Counted from the stretch's first letter, positions 12,360 through 23,854 are shown. The stretch: DNA of 64,000 nucleotides from Tyto alba (GCF_018691265.1 NW_024881277.1:5886240-5950239), one strand, 5' to 3'. Notes: generated by a model not told the origin, from the letters alone. Made by a program: numbers and translations.

Positions 12360-13110
12360 TCCAGGGATTCTTAAAGTTTCTGTGATTCCCTCAGGTTAAA
12401 TGAAGGTGAAATGACACCAAATAACCAGTTGAAATGTTTTGCTTGTGGTAGAAACAACTAAAACTTGGGAAAGGATAGTAAAGAATGTGGCTTCTTATTG
12501 ATAAATATATAAAAAAGAAAAGGTAGGAAGTAAAAGAAAAGGAAAGGAGAGGAAGAGCCCAGTTCACCACCCCAGGTTCCAGCATTGCCTTGGGTCTGGT
12601 AATCTTGGCTGGTGGGTGCACCCTGAGCAAAGTTTTCTTTCTCCTTTTAAGTTCTTCTTATCAGATGATTAGCATACTATTCCAAGAGAGGCAGGAATTC
12701 CACAAACTCATTTCCATGAGAGACAAGGAAAAGGTGGGTCATGGGTTCTGCACATGAGTTGAGGGGGGATGGGATGCACCAACCCCCTTGTCCAATTGAG
12801 TCATGCTTGCACACCACACCACACCCCTCCACCCCTCCCCTTAGTTTTTGCTTAGGTCCATCTGATGCTGGTCATTTCTCTCTCTTATCAATCTTTTAAA
12901 TTGAGCATATGGTTTCACTCAGTCCACGTTTCCCTCCTTTGAGGCTTATCTAAGGAAGTTGGCAATACAACCGCGAGGGAGTGGAGCTGTGCACCCTTTA
13001 GTATTCTCCCCGCTTCCTTGGGCAGCATTCCTTAGACTAACCACAAAGGCCACAGCTTGTCAAAGTTTTCTGTGTCGATGAATGATTGGGGCATTAACTC
13101 CTTCGGTTCC
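12360..13110 (-). mobile_element. Decayed ERV-derived repeat A', minus orientation
   Basis: This is the reverse-complement counterpart of parts of 6350-7830. 12890-13105 pairs with 6365-6580, and 12365-12520 pairs with 7640-7800 through the GGTGAAATGACACCAAAT and GTGGTAGAAACAACT segments. It is shorter than the plus copy, so internal sequence has been lost. No viral coding frame survives. Confidence 0.55.
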
Positions 13111-15214
13111 TTACAGTGTTCCTGGCAAAGAACCTGGTTTGCTTGGTGGGAGCAGATGCCAGTATCTCAGACCTGTAGCTCATCAGGTGGGCTTTCCTCC
13201 AGATGAGAGAGCCAAGGGGGAGGCATGAGCAGGACAGGACCTTGTCTCCATTGTCACCAGGCACAATGGCCTGAGTGCAACCTGTACAGCCCAACTGCCA
13301 AAGCAGTGAGGATTGGATGGGAAGGGTGGGGTCCAGCTGGAAGGGAAACGCCATACCAATGGGAGTCAACAAACAGAAATGGGGGGGGATAGCCTGGGCA
13401 TGGGTTCCTGGGGCCAGTGCTGATGCCTTTGGGTATCTGCAACATCTGCATGGAGCGCAGAAATGTACCAAAAGGATTCAGTGTTCAAAGAAAGGACATG
13501 AATTGTGCTGGCAAGAGTTCCCCCACTTCCTTGCCCATCGCCAACAGGATGAGGAGTGCCTCTGTCCAGCTTGGGCTTGGACCCCCAGCACTTTACATTT
13601 CAGTGTGAGGCTCCCAAGATAAACTGTGATTCACATCTCTTGTTCACAAGAGAAACAGCACAAACGTCTGTGCCCACTGGGCCTCCTTCTCCTGCCTTTC
13701 CAGCCTGGGCAGAGGCAGAGGAGATGGTTCTCCCACAGTGAAGTCCATTAGGACTGGAAGGAGCCATGTCCACTGGTTCCCCTTGGCTAGTTAAGGAGAA
13801 AATGAGGCCCCTGTTCACCTTCCCTGAGGAGAGAGGAATCCTCTCTGGAAGGACATACTGGCTGCTTTGCTGACTTCAGCTCCAAACAAGCCAGACCCCT
13901 CCACCCCAGAAGGTCTGAGGCTTCCTCATTCTATGGGAGCTGACACAGATGCTTTCATCTGAAGGGAAGTGAGGTGAATCCCATTTCTGGGGAATCTCTT
14001 GTCCTGCTCACAAGATGCAGAGATGTCCCTGGTTCAGTTGCCTTGCCTCAGTTTACATCATGTTTCTGGGGTTCAGCACTGCCTGGAGCTGTTGACAGAG
14101 ACTCCACCACCTCAGAGCTTCCGCCCCTCCAGGGAGGCAATTATGTTGTTCTTAGTCTCTGCAAAGCCTCAGGAGGGACGTGCTGCAGGAGGATCCTTTA
14201 GTCTCCTTTCTGCTATAAACCCTGGGACCCTTCAGCAAACAGGGACTCTTCAGGTGCTGCTGGAGACTCATCATCAGAGCAGATGTCACCCCCTTCATGA
14301 CAAGGACTGCAGGTTTGTGGTGGATGTGCTAAGGGTGGGTGAAGTCTGGGTGTTACTAGGCAATCTGCTGGGTCTTTGAACAAGAGAAATGAGAGCATAG
14401 ACACCTGAGTCTCGGCCTTGTCCTGTTCTGCCTGTCTTCCCACCCCAGCTCCTGCCTTCCCTGAGCCCCTGGCACCGCACAGCAGAGATCCCAGGGACAG
14501 CCCTGGGACACTCTCCCACCTTGGCTGGGTGGGTGAAGCATTTTGGCAGGCTGTGCGGGACCACACTGCCTGTGCCCTTCACTTCATCTCTCACGGGGCT
14601 ATTTCAGCTGTCTTTTGTCCTAGTTGTTCATCTTATTGTTTTTGGTGGTGGTGTCAGTTTCCTCACTCTCTCAGACCTATGATCATGTCAGGTTCGTTCT
14701 CCAGCTTTCTCAGCTTTCTCAGCTTTCTCAGCTTTCTCAGCCACATACAGTGGAGAGGCCTGGGGGTATGAGTAAGCATGAGTAGCTTTTGGCAAACTCT
14801 CAGAACGGTTCCTGTGAGTCTCACCTCTGGAGGACATGCCTACCAGCCCAGGAGGGGGGTTTCATACCCTTGGAGGGAATGGCTGTTGCAAAGAGCTGTG
14901 GTTTTGGTCATGAGATTTCTTCAACCATGTGCTGAGGCATGTCTTGGCATTGCCCATGTCCCTGACCCTGATCCGGTACCACCTCACCCCCCAGGCACAC
15001 TGGGGACAGCCTTCTCAGTACCCCACTTTCTCAGGGAGCCCCACAGATGCAGCTGGCCATGGTGAGGTCCTGCCTCTGGGCTGGGATTTTCAAGGAGGCA
15101 GTCTCAAAGCCCTCAGGAACCACTGCTGAGGAGGAAAAGACATGAAGCAAATGGTTCTGCCCAGCAGCTTTGCACCACAGCGTAGCTGTGCTTGGAAGCC
15201 TCCTCAGGATATCA
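13111..15214. other. Unassigned spacer
   Basis: No gene, RNA or known repeat was recognised apart from a small tandem repeat at 14702. Open frames of up to 126 codons (13999-14379, 14213-14566) have no domain-like features. Confidence 0.45.
14702..14741. repeat. 9-bp tandem repeat, four units
   Basis: CAGCTTTCT is repeated four times in perfect tandem with a partial fifth unit. Confidence 0.9.
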
Positions 15215-15224
15215 TCTGGTCCTA

Positions 15225-15385
15225 AAAGCAGGGTCAGGTAGAGCAGGTGGCTCAGGACCATGTCCAGTTGAGCTTTAATATCCACAAGGATGGAGCCTCC
15301 ATTACCTCTATAGGGAACCCATTGCAGTTGTTTGTCCACCATACCTTTAAATGGAATGCACCACTGAAAAGAGTGTTTTTTTCTC
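15225..15385 (-). mobile_element. CR1 LINE 3' fragment
   Basis: The plus-strand text GGTGGCTCAGGACCATGTCC, then TTGAGCTTTAATATC and AAGGATGGAGCCTCCATTAC, is the reverse complement of the avian CR1 3' region. It is short, isolated and truncated on both sides. Confidence 0.6.
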
Positions 15386-16030
15386 CTTTCTTCCTCCCAT
15401 GCCTTTTCCCTGAACGATCTCTCCCATGTGGCTCGGTTGACTCCCAGTTATCCCTTCCCAATCTTTTTTTTGATCACCTCCTTGCCACTTTTTATGCTAC
15501 ATTTTGACCCACAATGTGATTTTTAGCATGCTCTCTGGCAGTCCCACAGCACAGTCCCTTGGTCCTCTGAAGCAGTAACTCCTGTTCTGCCCTTTTTCAA
15601 AGGAAGAAATTGGCCTGTGGGGTGGTGAGGAAGCAGTGGGATAGAAAACCTTTCTTTCTCGTGTGAGTGTTCCTCAGCTTGCGATGTGCCCAGCCCTTGC
15701 TTTGGAGGAAGGATGGTGCCTAGCACATCTCACACAACGGGCTTTTCTGATCATCAAGACACATAACATGTCTTCCAGGGCGTACCCACAGGCATGTGAA
15801 TTCTGTGTGAGCAAATGCATATCATAAATTTATTCCACAGTGAGAAAGAAGAATTTCTGTTGGGCAGCTCACCTCTAGAGTCTGTGGTGGGTCTGCTGGG
15901 ATGAGTAGTCTTTACGCATTAGGAAGGACATTTATTTTCTGTTTTCACTATGCACAAAGCACATAAAGCTCATGTGAAGAGAAAGATGTCCTGTACAAAA
16001 AAAAAGATGTTGAAGGTAAACACTGAAATG

Positions 16031-16045
16031 TGTTTCTTTCTCGTA
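16031..16045 (+). other. Putative 3' splice site before the OR coding exon
   Basis: A pyrimidine tract TGTTTCTTTCTCGTAG ends in AG at 16044-16045, 46 bp before the receptor ATG. OR genes usually join a non-coding 5' exon to a single coding exon, which fits this position. It also argues against extending the protein upstream through the GTG at 16056. Confidence 0.55.
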
Positions 16046-16091
16046 GACCCTCTTTGTGGCAACTGAAGAAATAAAAGACAAACAACACCGC

Positions 16092-17057
16092 ATGGCCGAA
16101 GGGGAAGATGGCAATGGGACATCATCTACAGCTTTTGTGCTGCTGGGAATACATGATGTCCCCACGCTCCAGAAACCACTCTTTCTCCTCTTGCTTATGA
16201 TCTACTCAGTCACCATGGTTGGGAACATCCTCGTAATCGTGCTGGTGGTGGCAGACCGGCATCTGCACACCCCCATGTACTTCTTCCTGGGCAATCTGTC
16301 CTCTTTGGAGGCCTGCTACAGCTCCACCATCCTGCCACGGCTGCTGGCCAGCTTTGTGACGGGGGACAGCAGCATCTCTTCACGTGGCTGCATGGCTCAG
16401 TTCTACTTCTTTGCTTCCTTTGCGACTACTGAGTGTTACCTGCTGGCAGCCATGTCCTACGATCGGTCCCTGGCCATATGCCAGCCTTTGCTCTATGCAA
16501 GCCTCATGACCTGGAAGGTCTCTTTATGCCTGGCAGCTGCATCTTGGCTGTGGGGTTCACTGCTGCTGGTGGTTGTCACAATCTTCTTATCCCAGTTGCA
16601 GTTCTGTGGCCCCAAGGCAATTGACCACTTCTTCTGTGATTTCACCCCATTGCTGGAGCTTGCCTGCAGTGACACCAGAGCAGTCACAATTGTTTCTTTC
16701 ATCTTTGGTATCTTGGATGCAGTTTTTCCCTTCCTGTTCACACTGGTCTCCTATGTGTGCATCATAGCTGCCATCCTGAGGATCCCATCCAGCACAGGCA
16801 GGCAGAAGGCCTTCTCCACCTGCTCCTCTCATCTCACTCTTGTCACCATTTTCTATGGCACCCTCATCCTTGTCTACATGCTGCCTAGAAGAGCCTCGCT
16901 GAGGCAGCTCAACAAAGTGTTCTCCTTTTTCTACACCATCCTCACCCCCCTAGTCAATCCCCTCATCTACAGCCTGCGGAACAGGGACGTCAAGGAGGCC
17001 TGCAGGAAAATGTTCAGGAGAGCCATGACCTGCACCCACAGCTACCTTGGTGAGTAG
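16092..17057 (+). CDS. Olfactory receptor, family 11/6-like, intact
   Basis: This is a 321-residue seven-transmembrane G-protein-coupled receptor expected in the ciliary membrane of olfactory neurons. Visible hallmarks are an N-glycosylation site NGT at residues 8-10, GN at 44-45 in TM1, LHTPMYFFL at 58-66, Cys100 and Cys182 for extracellular disulfides, MSYDRSLAIC at 121-130 ending TM3, SY at 220-221 in TM5, KAFSTCSSHL at 239-248 before TM6, and NPLIYSLRN at 289-297 in TM7. Length is normal and the frame is open. The ATG at 16092 was chosen because it precedes the glycosylated N-terminus and follows the splice site. The CMAQFYFF and FCGPKAIDHFFCDF segments resemble OR11A/OR11L and OR6 receptors rather than OR14. 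The third base of the usual DRY motif is changed: the sequence reads DRS. The exact family assignment is uncertain; the receptor call is not. Confidence 0.93.
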   Translation: MAEGEDGNGTSSTAFVLLGIHDVPTLQKPLFLLLLMIYSVTMVGNILVIVLVVADRHLHTPMYFFLGNLSSLEACYSSTILPRLLASFVTGDSSISSRGCMAQFYFFASFATTECYLLAAMSYDRSLAICQPLLYASLMTWKVSLCLAAASWLWGSLLLVVVTIFLSQLQFCGPKAIDHFFCDFTPLLELACSDTRAVTIVSFIFGILDAVFPFLFTLVSYVCIIAAILRIPSSTGRQKAFSTCSSHLTLVTIFYGTLILVYMLPRRASLRQLNKVFSFFYTILTPLVNPLIYSLRNRDVKEACRKMFRRAMTCTHSYLGE

Positions 17058-17209
17058 GAAAGCTCCAGATACCAACTGGGTGCTCAGATGTGCATGCCAC
17101 TGAGACTGATTGTGGAGTGGTGGAGGGGGAAAGCAAAAGGTCCTTGTAGAGAAATCTTATTGTTCTGAAAGCAATGCTGGAAACGTCATGGGTTGGCTTT
17201 TTCCTTGAT

Positions 17210-17215
17210 AATAAA
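17210..17215 (+). terminator. Polyadenylation signal AATAAA for the OR at 16092
   Basis: A canonical AATAAA lies 153 bp after the TAG stop, a plausible 3'-UTR length for an OR gene. Confidence 0.55.
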
Positions 17216-17899
17216 CACCTTGCTAGCCTTATGTGTGGGAACTGTTGAAAAATCAAGGTTTTATTTTCTGGAAGAGATAACAAAGTGTATTTGGACTACC
17301 CTGAATATTTGCCAAGGGCCATCATGAGTGGTTCTTTCTCACTGTGGTACACATTTCAAAAGCATGAACCTTGCATGTCAGCCACTAATGAAGGTTTACT
17401 TTCAAGTAGCCAAGGAAAAATGGATCATTTCTAGTGCGTGGCTCAGGTGGGTTATAGCCATGCACATCTCCTCCCTCCTCTGGCCAGGCCCTGTGGCAGG
17501 CATGTCTCAGGATCTAGCTGGGGATTGCAGCAGCTGATTGAGAAGCTTTTGCTTCTCCTGCTGCAAGGGCAGGTGGAGAGGCTGGGATGAGGGGAGCAGC
17601 TCCTTTTTCTGAGGGCTAAAACAAGATCCTCACCTGAATCTCCCTCCCCTGTCCCCAGAGGAATGAGCAAGTCCCTGCTCCAGCTCTGCTCCTCTGGCTC
17701 CAGCTCCGGCTCCTCTTCTCTGCTCACCCAACATCTTGGACAGAGACCAGGACAGCCACGCCGTTGCCCCAGTCCCTTCACCCTTGGAGGATCAGGTTTT
17801 TCACCTCAGCCCTCCTTCCCCACTAGAAATATACTGGACCCAGTGACCCAATGGACTGGATCTGGCTGGGATGAAGTAAATTTTCTTCATAGCAGCCCA
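17216..17899. other. Unassigned spacer
   Basis: No gene or recognisable repeat was seen. The sequence is GC-moderate with CTCCGGCTCC-like short repeats near 17700. Confidence 0.45.
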
Positions 17900-18080
17900 T
17901 GAGGTACTGTGCTTTGTATTGGTGACAAAACCAGTGCTGATAACACACCGATGATTTTGCTGTTGATAGAAGGTGTCTGCACAGCATCAAGGCCTTCTCT
18001 GTTTCTCAGTCTGACCCCACTGAATAGGCTGGGGGTGCGCAAGATGTGGGGAGGGGACACAACTGAAGGTCAGAAGGGCT
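17900..18080 (+). mobile_element. ERVL-type LTR fragment
   Basis: CCAGTGCTGATAACACACCG followed by GATGATTTTGCTGTTG and, later, GGGGAGGGGACACAACTG matches the middle of a common avian ERVL LTR, the same family that gives 35660-36050. The start and end of the LTR are not present. Confidence 0.5.
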
Positions 18081-18229
18081 CCTGGGGGATCGCTGTCTTC
18101 AGTTACTGCTGCCTTCAGCTGCTGGATGCATGGCCAAAGATGGGGACCGACCCCCCCACTGCCCTGTGCTGCTGCATGAAGACTAACAGCAATGTCACTA
18201 CCTAAAGGGTGACCCGACCTGCAGGTGTG

Positions 18230-18720
18230 CAGTGATCACAGCAGTGGGTTTGCAGGGTTCCGTATTACACAAGGAGGCTTTATTTCCTGAATTTCTTATT
18301 CTAAAATAATTAATTTCTAATTTTTTAATTTCTTAATCTAAATTACAGATTTTAACAAGTTACCAATAGCAAGGCAAGTATACTTATGATTAGTAAAGCA
18401 AGTATATTTATTTCATGTTACTACGAAATTAGTAAAAATAAGGCAAGTATATATATTAACATAAACATCAGTCAATAGTAGCATCAATCAATATTGGCAG
18501 CAAGCGTATTATTTAATCTATCAAGTTACTACAAAAATTTTCTTCTGATTAATTACTTATATGCATGTATATATTATTCGAAGTGGAACTGATACAGTGC
18601 TCATGAACCTGATCCCTGCAGTGGGCTCAATCACAGTCGCTCCCATAAGTGGGGCCAAGCAAGGCTGGACAAAGTCCAGTCATCCAAAGGGGACTTGTGC
18701 TAGTAAATCCTTGGTTTTAT
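18230..18720 (-). mobile_element. AT-rich LTR-like sequence (tentative)
   Basis: On the minus strand an AATAAA-containing segment (about 18278-18290) precedes a GCCTCCTTGTGTAATACGG stretch, an arrangement like an LTR R/U5 boundary. The interior is very AT-rich and holds several imperfect GGCAAGTATA-type repeats (18370-18460). No family was recognised, so this could simply be AT-rich spacer. Confidence 0.25.
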
Positions 18721-20250
18721 TGGAATAATTGTATTGAAATTTGTTATCAGAACATTAAAAGGGCAATAAGAGGTGGACATGGCTCAAAATGAAGTCCTAC
18801 TGACCTGGATTTGTAGTTTGGAGGATGAAAAGAGGTGCTTACCACAGTATCTAGAAGACCTCCTGTAAGTAACAGATCGCTCCCAGCTAACAAATCAATA
18901 AATGATACTGGCCATAGAGCAGGAGAAAACCCAAATAATCAGACTATGAGTCTACAAATTTAATTCCAACGGTTGTGAAGACTCAGGTAAAGGAAAATGC
19001 ACGGTTGGAGAGGAGTAACATCGATGTAAAGGGATCTAAACCTTGTGGAGATGAGTAGAATAAATGAGTTGCAGAGAGAAAAGCTGTGAACTCTCAGGGA
19101 ATAATCATCTCTTAACTCTGCAAATACTGTATCCCGTGGAAATCTCTTGTGGCCCCCACCACTGGACAAACACCTACCATCCTGCTTGTAAAAATAAAGT
19201 TGTCGGACAAGAGAATTCATGGTCAGCAATTCAATTCAAGGAGCATGGGGTTTCATTTTAAAGAGCTGGGACCCTTCTATGGGTCCTTAATGACCCTTCC
19301 CTTGACAAAAATTCAGGGCTGCGACCAGCCAGGTGACAGCTTCCATGCCATCCCTCCCTGCACCTTGAATTTAAGTGTTGAAGGAAGCTCTGGTAGCAAC
19401 ATTTTGTGGTGGAGGCGGGGTCAGGGTGGGGGCAGGGGCTGAGGGAACATTGAGATTGTGCCTCCCCCACTGTGGAAGAGCCAGAGATCAGGCTCATTCA
19501 CCAAAGCGGCAGGAACTTTGCTTGGAATATTTCAGCTCGGACTGAACAGTCTCTAAAGCAACTACTCAGCCAGCACTAAGATTAGGTATTTAGGAATGAA
19601 GAAGCTGGGGGTGTCAATGACCTGAAACTTAAATGCACCCAGCCCTGCAGAGCTGCTGGGGGTGGGGGGTGGATGCTCAGGATCCTTTTCTGTGCTCAGA
19701 GTTTTCTCTGATGGAGATGCTATTGAGAAGGTCACAAAGGAAAGGTGGAGACATTCTCACATTGCTTGAAAACCATCTCTCTCACCCTGATTTCAGGCTC
19801 TCAGTTTTGCCTGGTTTGCCCCATTTTTTCCTTTTCTGTGTATTTTTTAGTTATTTGTCTATTTTCAACATGATTTTTGTGGTGGGATGAGAGCAATGCA
19901 ATGCTTTGGTGAAGCCACTGAGCTAATGACTACACCATTAAAATGCTTGTATCACTGAAGATAAAGCTAATACAGAAACAAGAAAGTTGAAGCACTTTAA
20001 CATGTGATTTCCATCTCTTAATAATCCACATAAATTTAGGGTTTGCATAATTTTAATGCATTTTTATTTAATCAAAGAGTTTGAAAGCTTGAACAAGAGG
20101 ATGGGTCTTTCATTTTGTCAGAAATTAAGGTGTAAAGAGGGTTAAAGCTTGTTAGCCAAGTGTTCTAATTCTTCAGTCTTCATAATGTCAGGTCACCTTT
20201 TCAACTGAATAATACAGGACAGCAGGAGAAGAAAAGTATAGCTTCACCCC
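18721..20250. other. Unassigned spacer
   Basis: No gene, RNA or repeat family was recognised. Confidence 0.4.
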
Positions 20251-20254
20251 CTAA

Positions 20255-20720
20255 ACCACGGAGACCATTTTAAATTTGCAAATTGATTTTACTCAGATGC
20301 CTAAACACTGTAATTTTGAGTATGACCTTATTGTTTTAGAGGTGTTCTCAGGACAACTAGAGGCCTATCCTTGTGAGCACACAGATGCAACAACTGCTGC
20401 AAAAAATAAGTTGCTGAAAAAGAAAATTCCTGGGATTAGTATTCCCCTCGCACTAGATGGAGACAGGGACCTTTTTTACTGGACAGGTAATGCAGAAAAT
20501 TTTGACAGCCCTACAGACAGAACAAAAGTGTCATTGTGCCCATCACTCCGAATCCAGTGAGGCTGTGGTGAGGAAAAGCAATTGACAGTGATTTTTGTAG
20601 AGACTGTCTTTAAATGGCTGGACACGTTACCCTTCCTGCTGATGTCCATAAGGAGCCCTGTGGATAGGAATCACGGGCTGTCACACCCACGGGGAGGGTG
20701 CAGGCCAAGTGTCTGGGACG
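20255..20720 (+). pseudogene. ERV pol remnant: retroviral integrase core (gammaretrovirus/ERV1-like)
   Basis: The plus strand retains a recognisable integrase catalytic-core stretch: QIDFTQMPK near 20277-20303, carrying the first catalytic aspartate, then a VFSG segment and EAYPC (20340-20375), and an IP-LA-D region near 20430-20470. A second, out-of-frame part (about 20610-20690) resembles the later integrase segment with LP-LLMSIRSPV. Frames change between the two, stops intervene, and no zinc-binding or C-terminal domain or other pol region is joined. It is a dead fragment of an old proviral copy. Minus-strand ERV repeat sequence begins only about 70 bp further on, so the original provirus was rearranged. 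Confidence 0.7.
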
Positions 20721-20789
20721 GCCCTGTGTGCACTGAATACAACGTGAATATTGTTCAGCATTGTGTCTGTACCTCTCACCCAAGAGGCC

Positions 20790-20950
20790 AAGAACAAGCC
20801 CTGCTTGAAGGCCTGCCCGCTGACTGGTCATGGCTGTGGCCTTGGTGTTATGAACCAGACTGGGATCCCAGCGAGTCATAAAGGTTCTGTGATCGCCTCC
20901 GGTTAAATTAAGGTGAAGTGACACCAAACTGATAAGGAAGCACAGCTTGG
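20790..20950 (-). mobile_element. Decayed ERV-derived repeat A'', minus orientation
   Basis: The minus strand reads TTTGGTGTCACTTCACCTTA, then ATTTAACC and a GATCACAGAACCTTTATGAC segment, matching repeat A at 7735-7790 and A' at 12365-12420. Its extent to the left is unclear. Confidence 0.5.
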
Positions 20951-21255
20951 CTGGACAACAGAGTTGGAAAACATCCAAGGAGAAGAAATTGCCCTCAGAA
21001 GACTCCTACCCATCAAAGAGAAAAAGGAGCGGGGTGCTAACTCCCCAAACAACCACTGGCGACCTCCCGAGACCCCTGCGCATGTGTAGTGTAATTTTAC
21101 AACACCAGCATTACATAAATGTAGTAGATAGGCAGAGAGGTGGACACTTATCAGAAAATGTGTGAATATTAATGTCCTTAAGGTACGCAAAGAATGGGCT
21201 TTTATTCTAGGGCATGCATGCTAGGTGGAGTGATCCCCTGTGGACCCAGCGCTGT
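20951..21255. other. Unassigned spacer
   Basis: A short stretch between ERV debris and the minisatellite; nothing recognised. Confidence 0.4.
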
Positions 21256-21263
21256 AATAAAGA

Positions 21264-23050
21264 GAATGCCTGATTCCCAACAACCCTGTCTGAACCCCCT
21301 GCACCACAACAAGACCCCCTGCACCCTGTCTGGGCTCCCTGCATCCCAACCATATCCCCTGCACCCCAGAAAGTATCCCATGCACCTTGCCTGGACACCC
21401 TGAACCCTGTCTGAAACCCCTGCACACCAACAAGAACCCCTGAACCCTGTCAGGGTCCCCTGATTCCAAAACAGACCCCCTGGACCCCAACCAGAACCCC
21501 CTGCAACTTGCCTGGACACCCTGCACCCCACACACATCCCCTGCATCCCAAACAGAACCCCCTGAACACTGTCTGAACCCCCTATACCACAATACCCCCT
21601 GCACTGTGTCTGGGCCCTTTGCATCACAAACAGACCCCCTGCAAACCGACCAGGACCCCGTGCACCTTGACTGGACACTCTGAACCCTGTCTGAAGACCC
21701 TGTACCTCAACCAAACCCCCTGAACCCCAACCAGAACCCCCTGCAACTTGTCTGGACTCCCTGCATGCCAACATGACCCCCTGGATCCCAACCAGATCCC
21801 CTGCACCCTAACCAGAAACCCCTGCACCTTGCCCGGATCCCCTGAACCCCAATCAGACCCCCTGATTCTTGCCTGGACTCCCTGAACCCTATCTGAACCA
21901 CCTGCACCCCAAAAAAAAAACACAGCAACTTGCCTGGAGGCCCTGAAACTTGTCTGAACCCCCTGCACCCTGTCCAGGCTCCCTGTATCTCAACCAGGTC
22001 ACCTGAAGCACAACCATATCCACCTGAATCCTGTCTAAAAACCCAGCACCCCAACAAGAGCCCCTGCACCCTGTCTGGGCCCCCTGCATCACAACCAGAG
22101 CCCCCTGCACCTTTCTTGGACCCCCCGAACACTGTCTGAAGCCCCTGAATCACAATAAGACCCCCTGAACCCTGTCTGGGCTCCCTGCTTGCCAACCAGA
22201 ACTCCCCGCACCTTACCTGGACCCCCTGAACTCTGTCTGAAACCCCTGCACCTCAAGCAGAACCCCTGGAACGTGTCTGGGTCACCTGCTTCCCAAACAG
22301 AAGCCCCTGCACATTTCCTGGACTCCCTGAACCCTGTCTGAACCCCCTGCACCCTGACTGAACCCCCTAGAGACCAACGAGACCCCCTGCACTTTGCCTG
22401 GACTCCCTGAAACTGTCTGAACCCCAACGAGACCCCCCACTCCTCAAACAGACCCCATGCACCACAAACAGATCCAGTGCACCCTGTCCAAACAACCTGC
22501 ATCCAAACCAGACCCCCTGCACCCCAACAACAACGCTCTGCACCTTGCCTGAACACCCTCCATTCCTACCAGACCCCCTGCACCACAACAAGACCCCATG
22601 CACCCTTTCTGGGACCTGGCACCCTCTGTGGCCCCCCTGCAACAGAACAAGGCCCCCCTGAACCATGTCTGCCCCCCCTGCATCTCACCTAGACCCCCTG
22701 CACCACAATCAGAACCCCCTGCACCCTGCTTGCACCCCCTGAAACCTGTCTGAACAACCTGCAGCCCAATAAATTCCCCTGCACCCTGTCTGAACCCCCT
22801 ACACACCAACTAGACCCGCTGCAAGCTGCCTGGCCTCCCTGTTCCCTGTCTGAACACCCTGCACCTCACCAAGACCCCATGCAGCCTGTCTGCCTCCTTG
22901 AACCCTGTCTGAACACCCTGCACCCCAACAAGACACTCTGCACAACAAGAACACTCCCTGAAATCTGTCTGGGCCCCCTGCACCCTCCTGGGGCTTCCTG
23001 AACCCCAGCAAGGACCCCTGCACCTCATCCAGGCCCTCTGCACCTTTACT
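21264..23050. repeat. 20-bp GC-rich minisatellite, about 90 units
   Basis: The unit is CCCTGCACCCYRNCNRGRNC, 20 bp, repeated with substitutions and rare one-base indels (example units start CCCTGCACCACAACAAGACC and CCCTGCACCCTGTCTGGGCT). Two unit types, one with CCTGTCTG and one with CCAACAAG or CCAACCAG, tend to alternate, giving a loose 40-bp higher-order period. Three units equal 60 bp, so the array stays open in several frames, which explains long glycine-rich minus-strand frames. Those frames have no start context or homologue and are not called genes. Confidence 0.92.
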
Positions 23051-23649
23051 AGCAACCATACTAGCTGCTTTTGTCCTGCCTCTGCCTCCCCACCAGCCCT
23101 GCTGCCCAGGACAGCAGGAGACCCCCTTCCCTGGGGCTCATCGAGCAGCTTTCACATTTCTCCAGTCTCCTTTCCCCGTGCCTGCTGCATTTTCACTGGC
23201 TCACACTGAACTGCAGGGTCATGGCTTGTGGGTGTCTGGATTAATGCTTTACTCTGGATGAGTTTCAACTTTGAGGGGTGTCTCATCTCCTGAGTGTCCA
23301 TTCACTGCCCACCCCAGGACACATAGAGAATGCCCATTCTTTCTTGATGCCTCCAGACTCCTTTCCACAGGGAACACTATATGCTGTCAACCCTTCTATA
23401 CATGTGGCTGCCTAAAGAGATAATGGAGAGCTCCTGCAGCATCTACACAGCCCCTGGACACCAATAATAGTCTTTAAAAGCACCACTTGGTGTCCAATAG
23501 ATCTCAAAATTGCCACTAATTTATCACCCACAGCGCAGTCAGAAAATAATGAGAAAAAACATTTTTAAAAATCCAATTCCTTGGGCTTATTCTTGGCAGC
23601 AGCTTAGTTAGGACAACCCAGCCTACAGGCACTGCATGCAGGAGACCCT
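23051..23649. other. Unassigned spacer
   Basis: Nothing recognisable between the minisatellite and the OR14 3' end. Confidence 0.4.
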
Positions 23650-23655
23650 TTTATT
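23650..23655 (-). terminator. Polyadenylation signal AATAAA for the OR14 at 23855
   Basis: TTTATT on the plus strand is AATAAA on the coding strand, about 200 bp after the stop. The two other OR14 copies have the signal at a similar distance. Confidence 0.55.
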
Positions 23656-23854
23656 GCTGAGATGCTCTCAGGGAGGCCGGATCTGGTAGAGAGTTCAGGG
23701 CATTTGTGAAAGGGTCAGACACAACAGATGAAGCACCTAGAGATGTGGTATGAAGCCAAGCAGTTACCTCTTATGATAATAATTAAGGAAAAAATAAAAT
23801 CACAGCTCTGGTACAAGCCAAGCTCTGGGTACTCTGCAGAGAAGGTGAGGCAGG

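Noticed and set aside
16056..16091. Upstream GTG-led extension of the OR at 16092
   Set aside because: GTG is not a normal start here, and the extension lies just after a splice acceptor in probable 5' UTR.
21202..22809. Glycine-rich collagen-like frames on the minus strand
   Set aside because: They are produced by the 20-bp minisatellite, are open in multiple frames and lack a start context or homologue.
21264..23050. CRISPR-like array
   Set aside because: Units are contiguous with no unique spacers, and the DNA is vertebrate. The same applies to the arrays at 37.2 and 51.8 kb.
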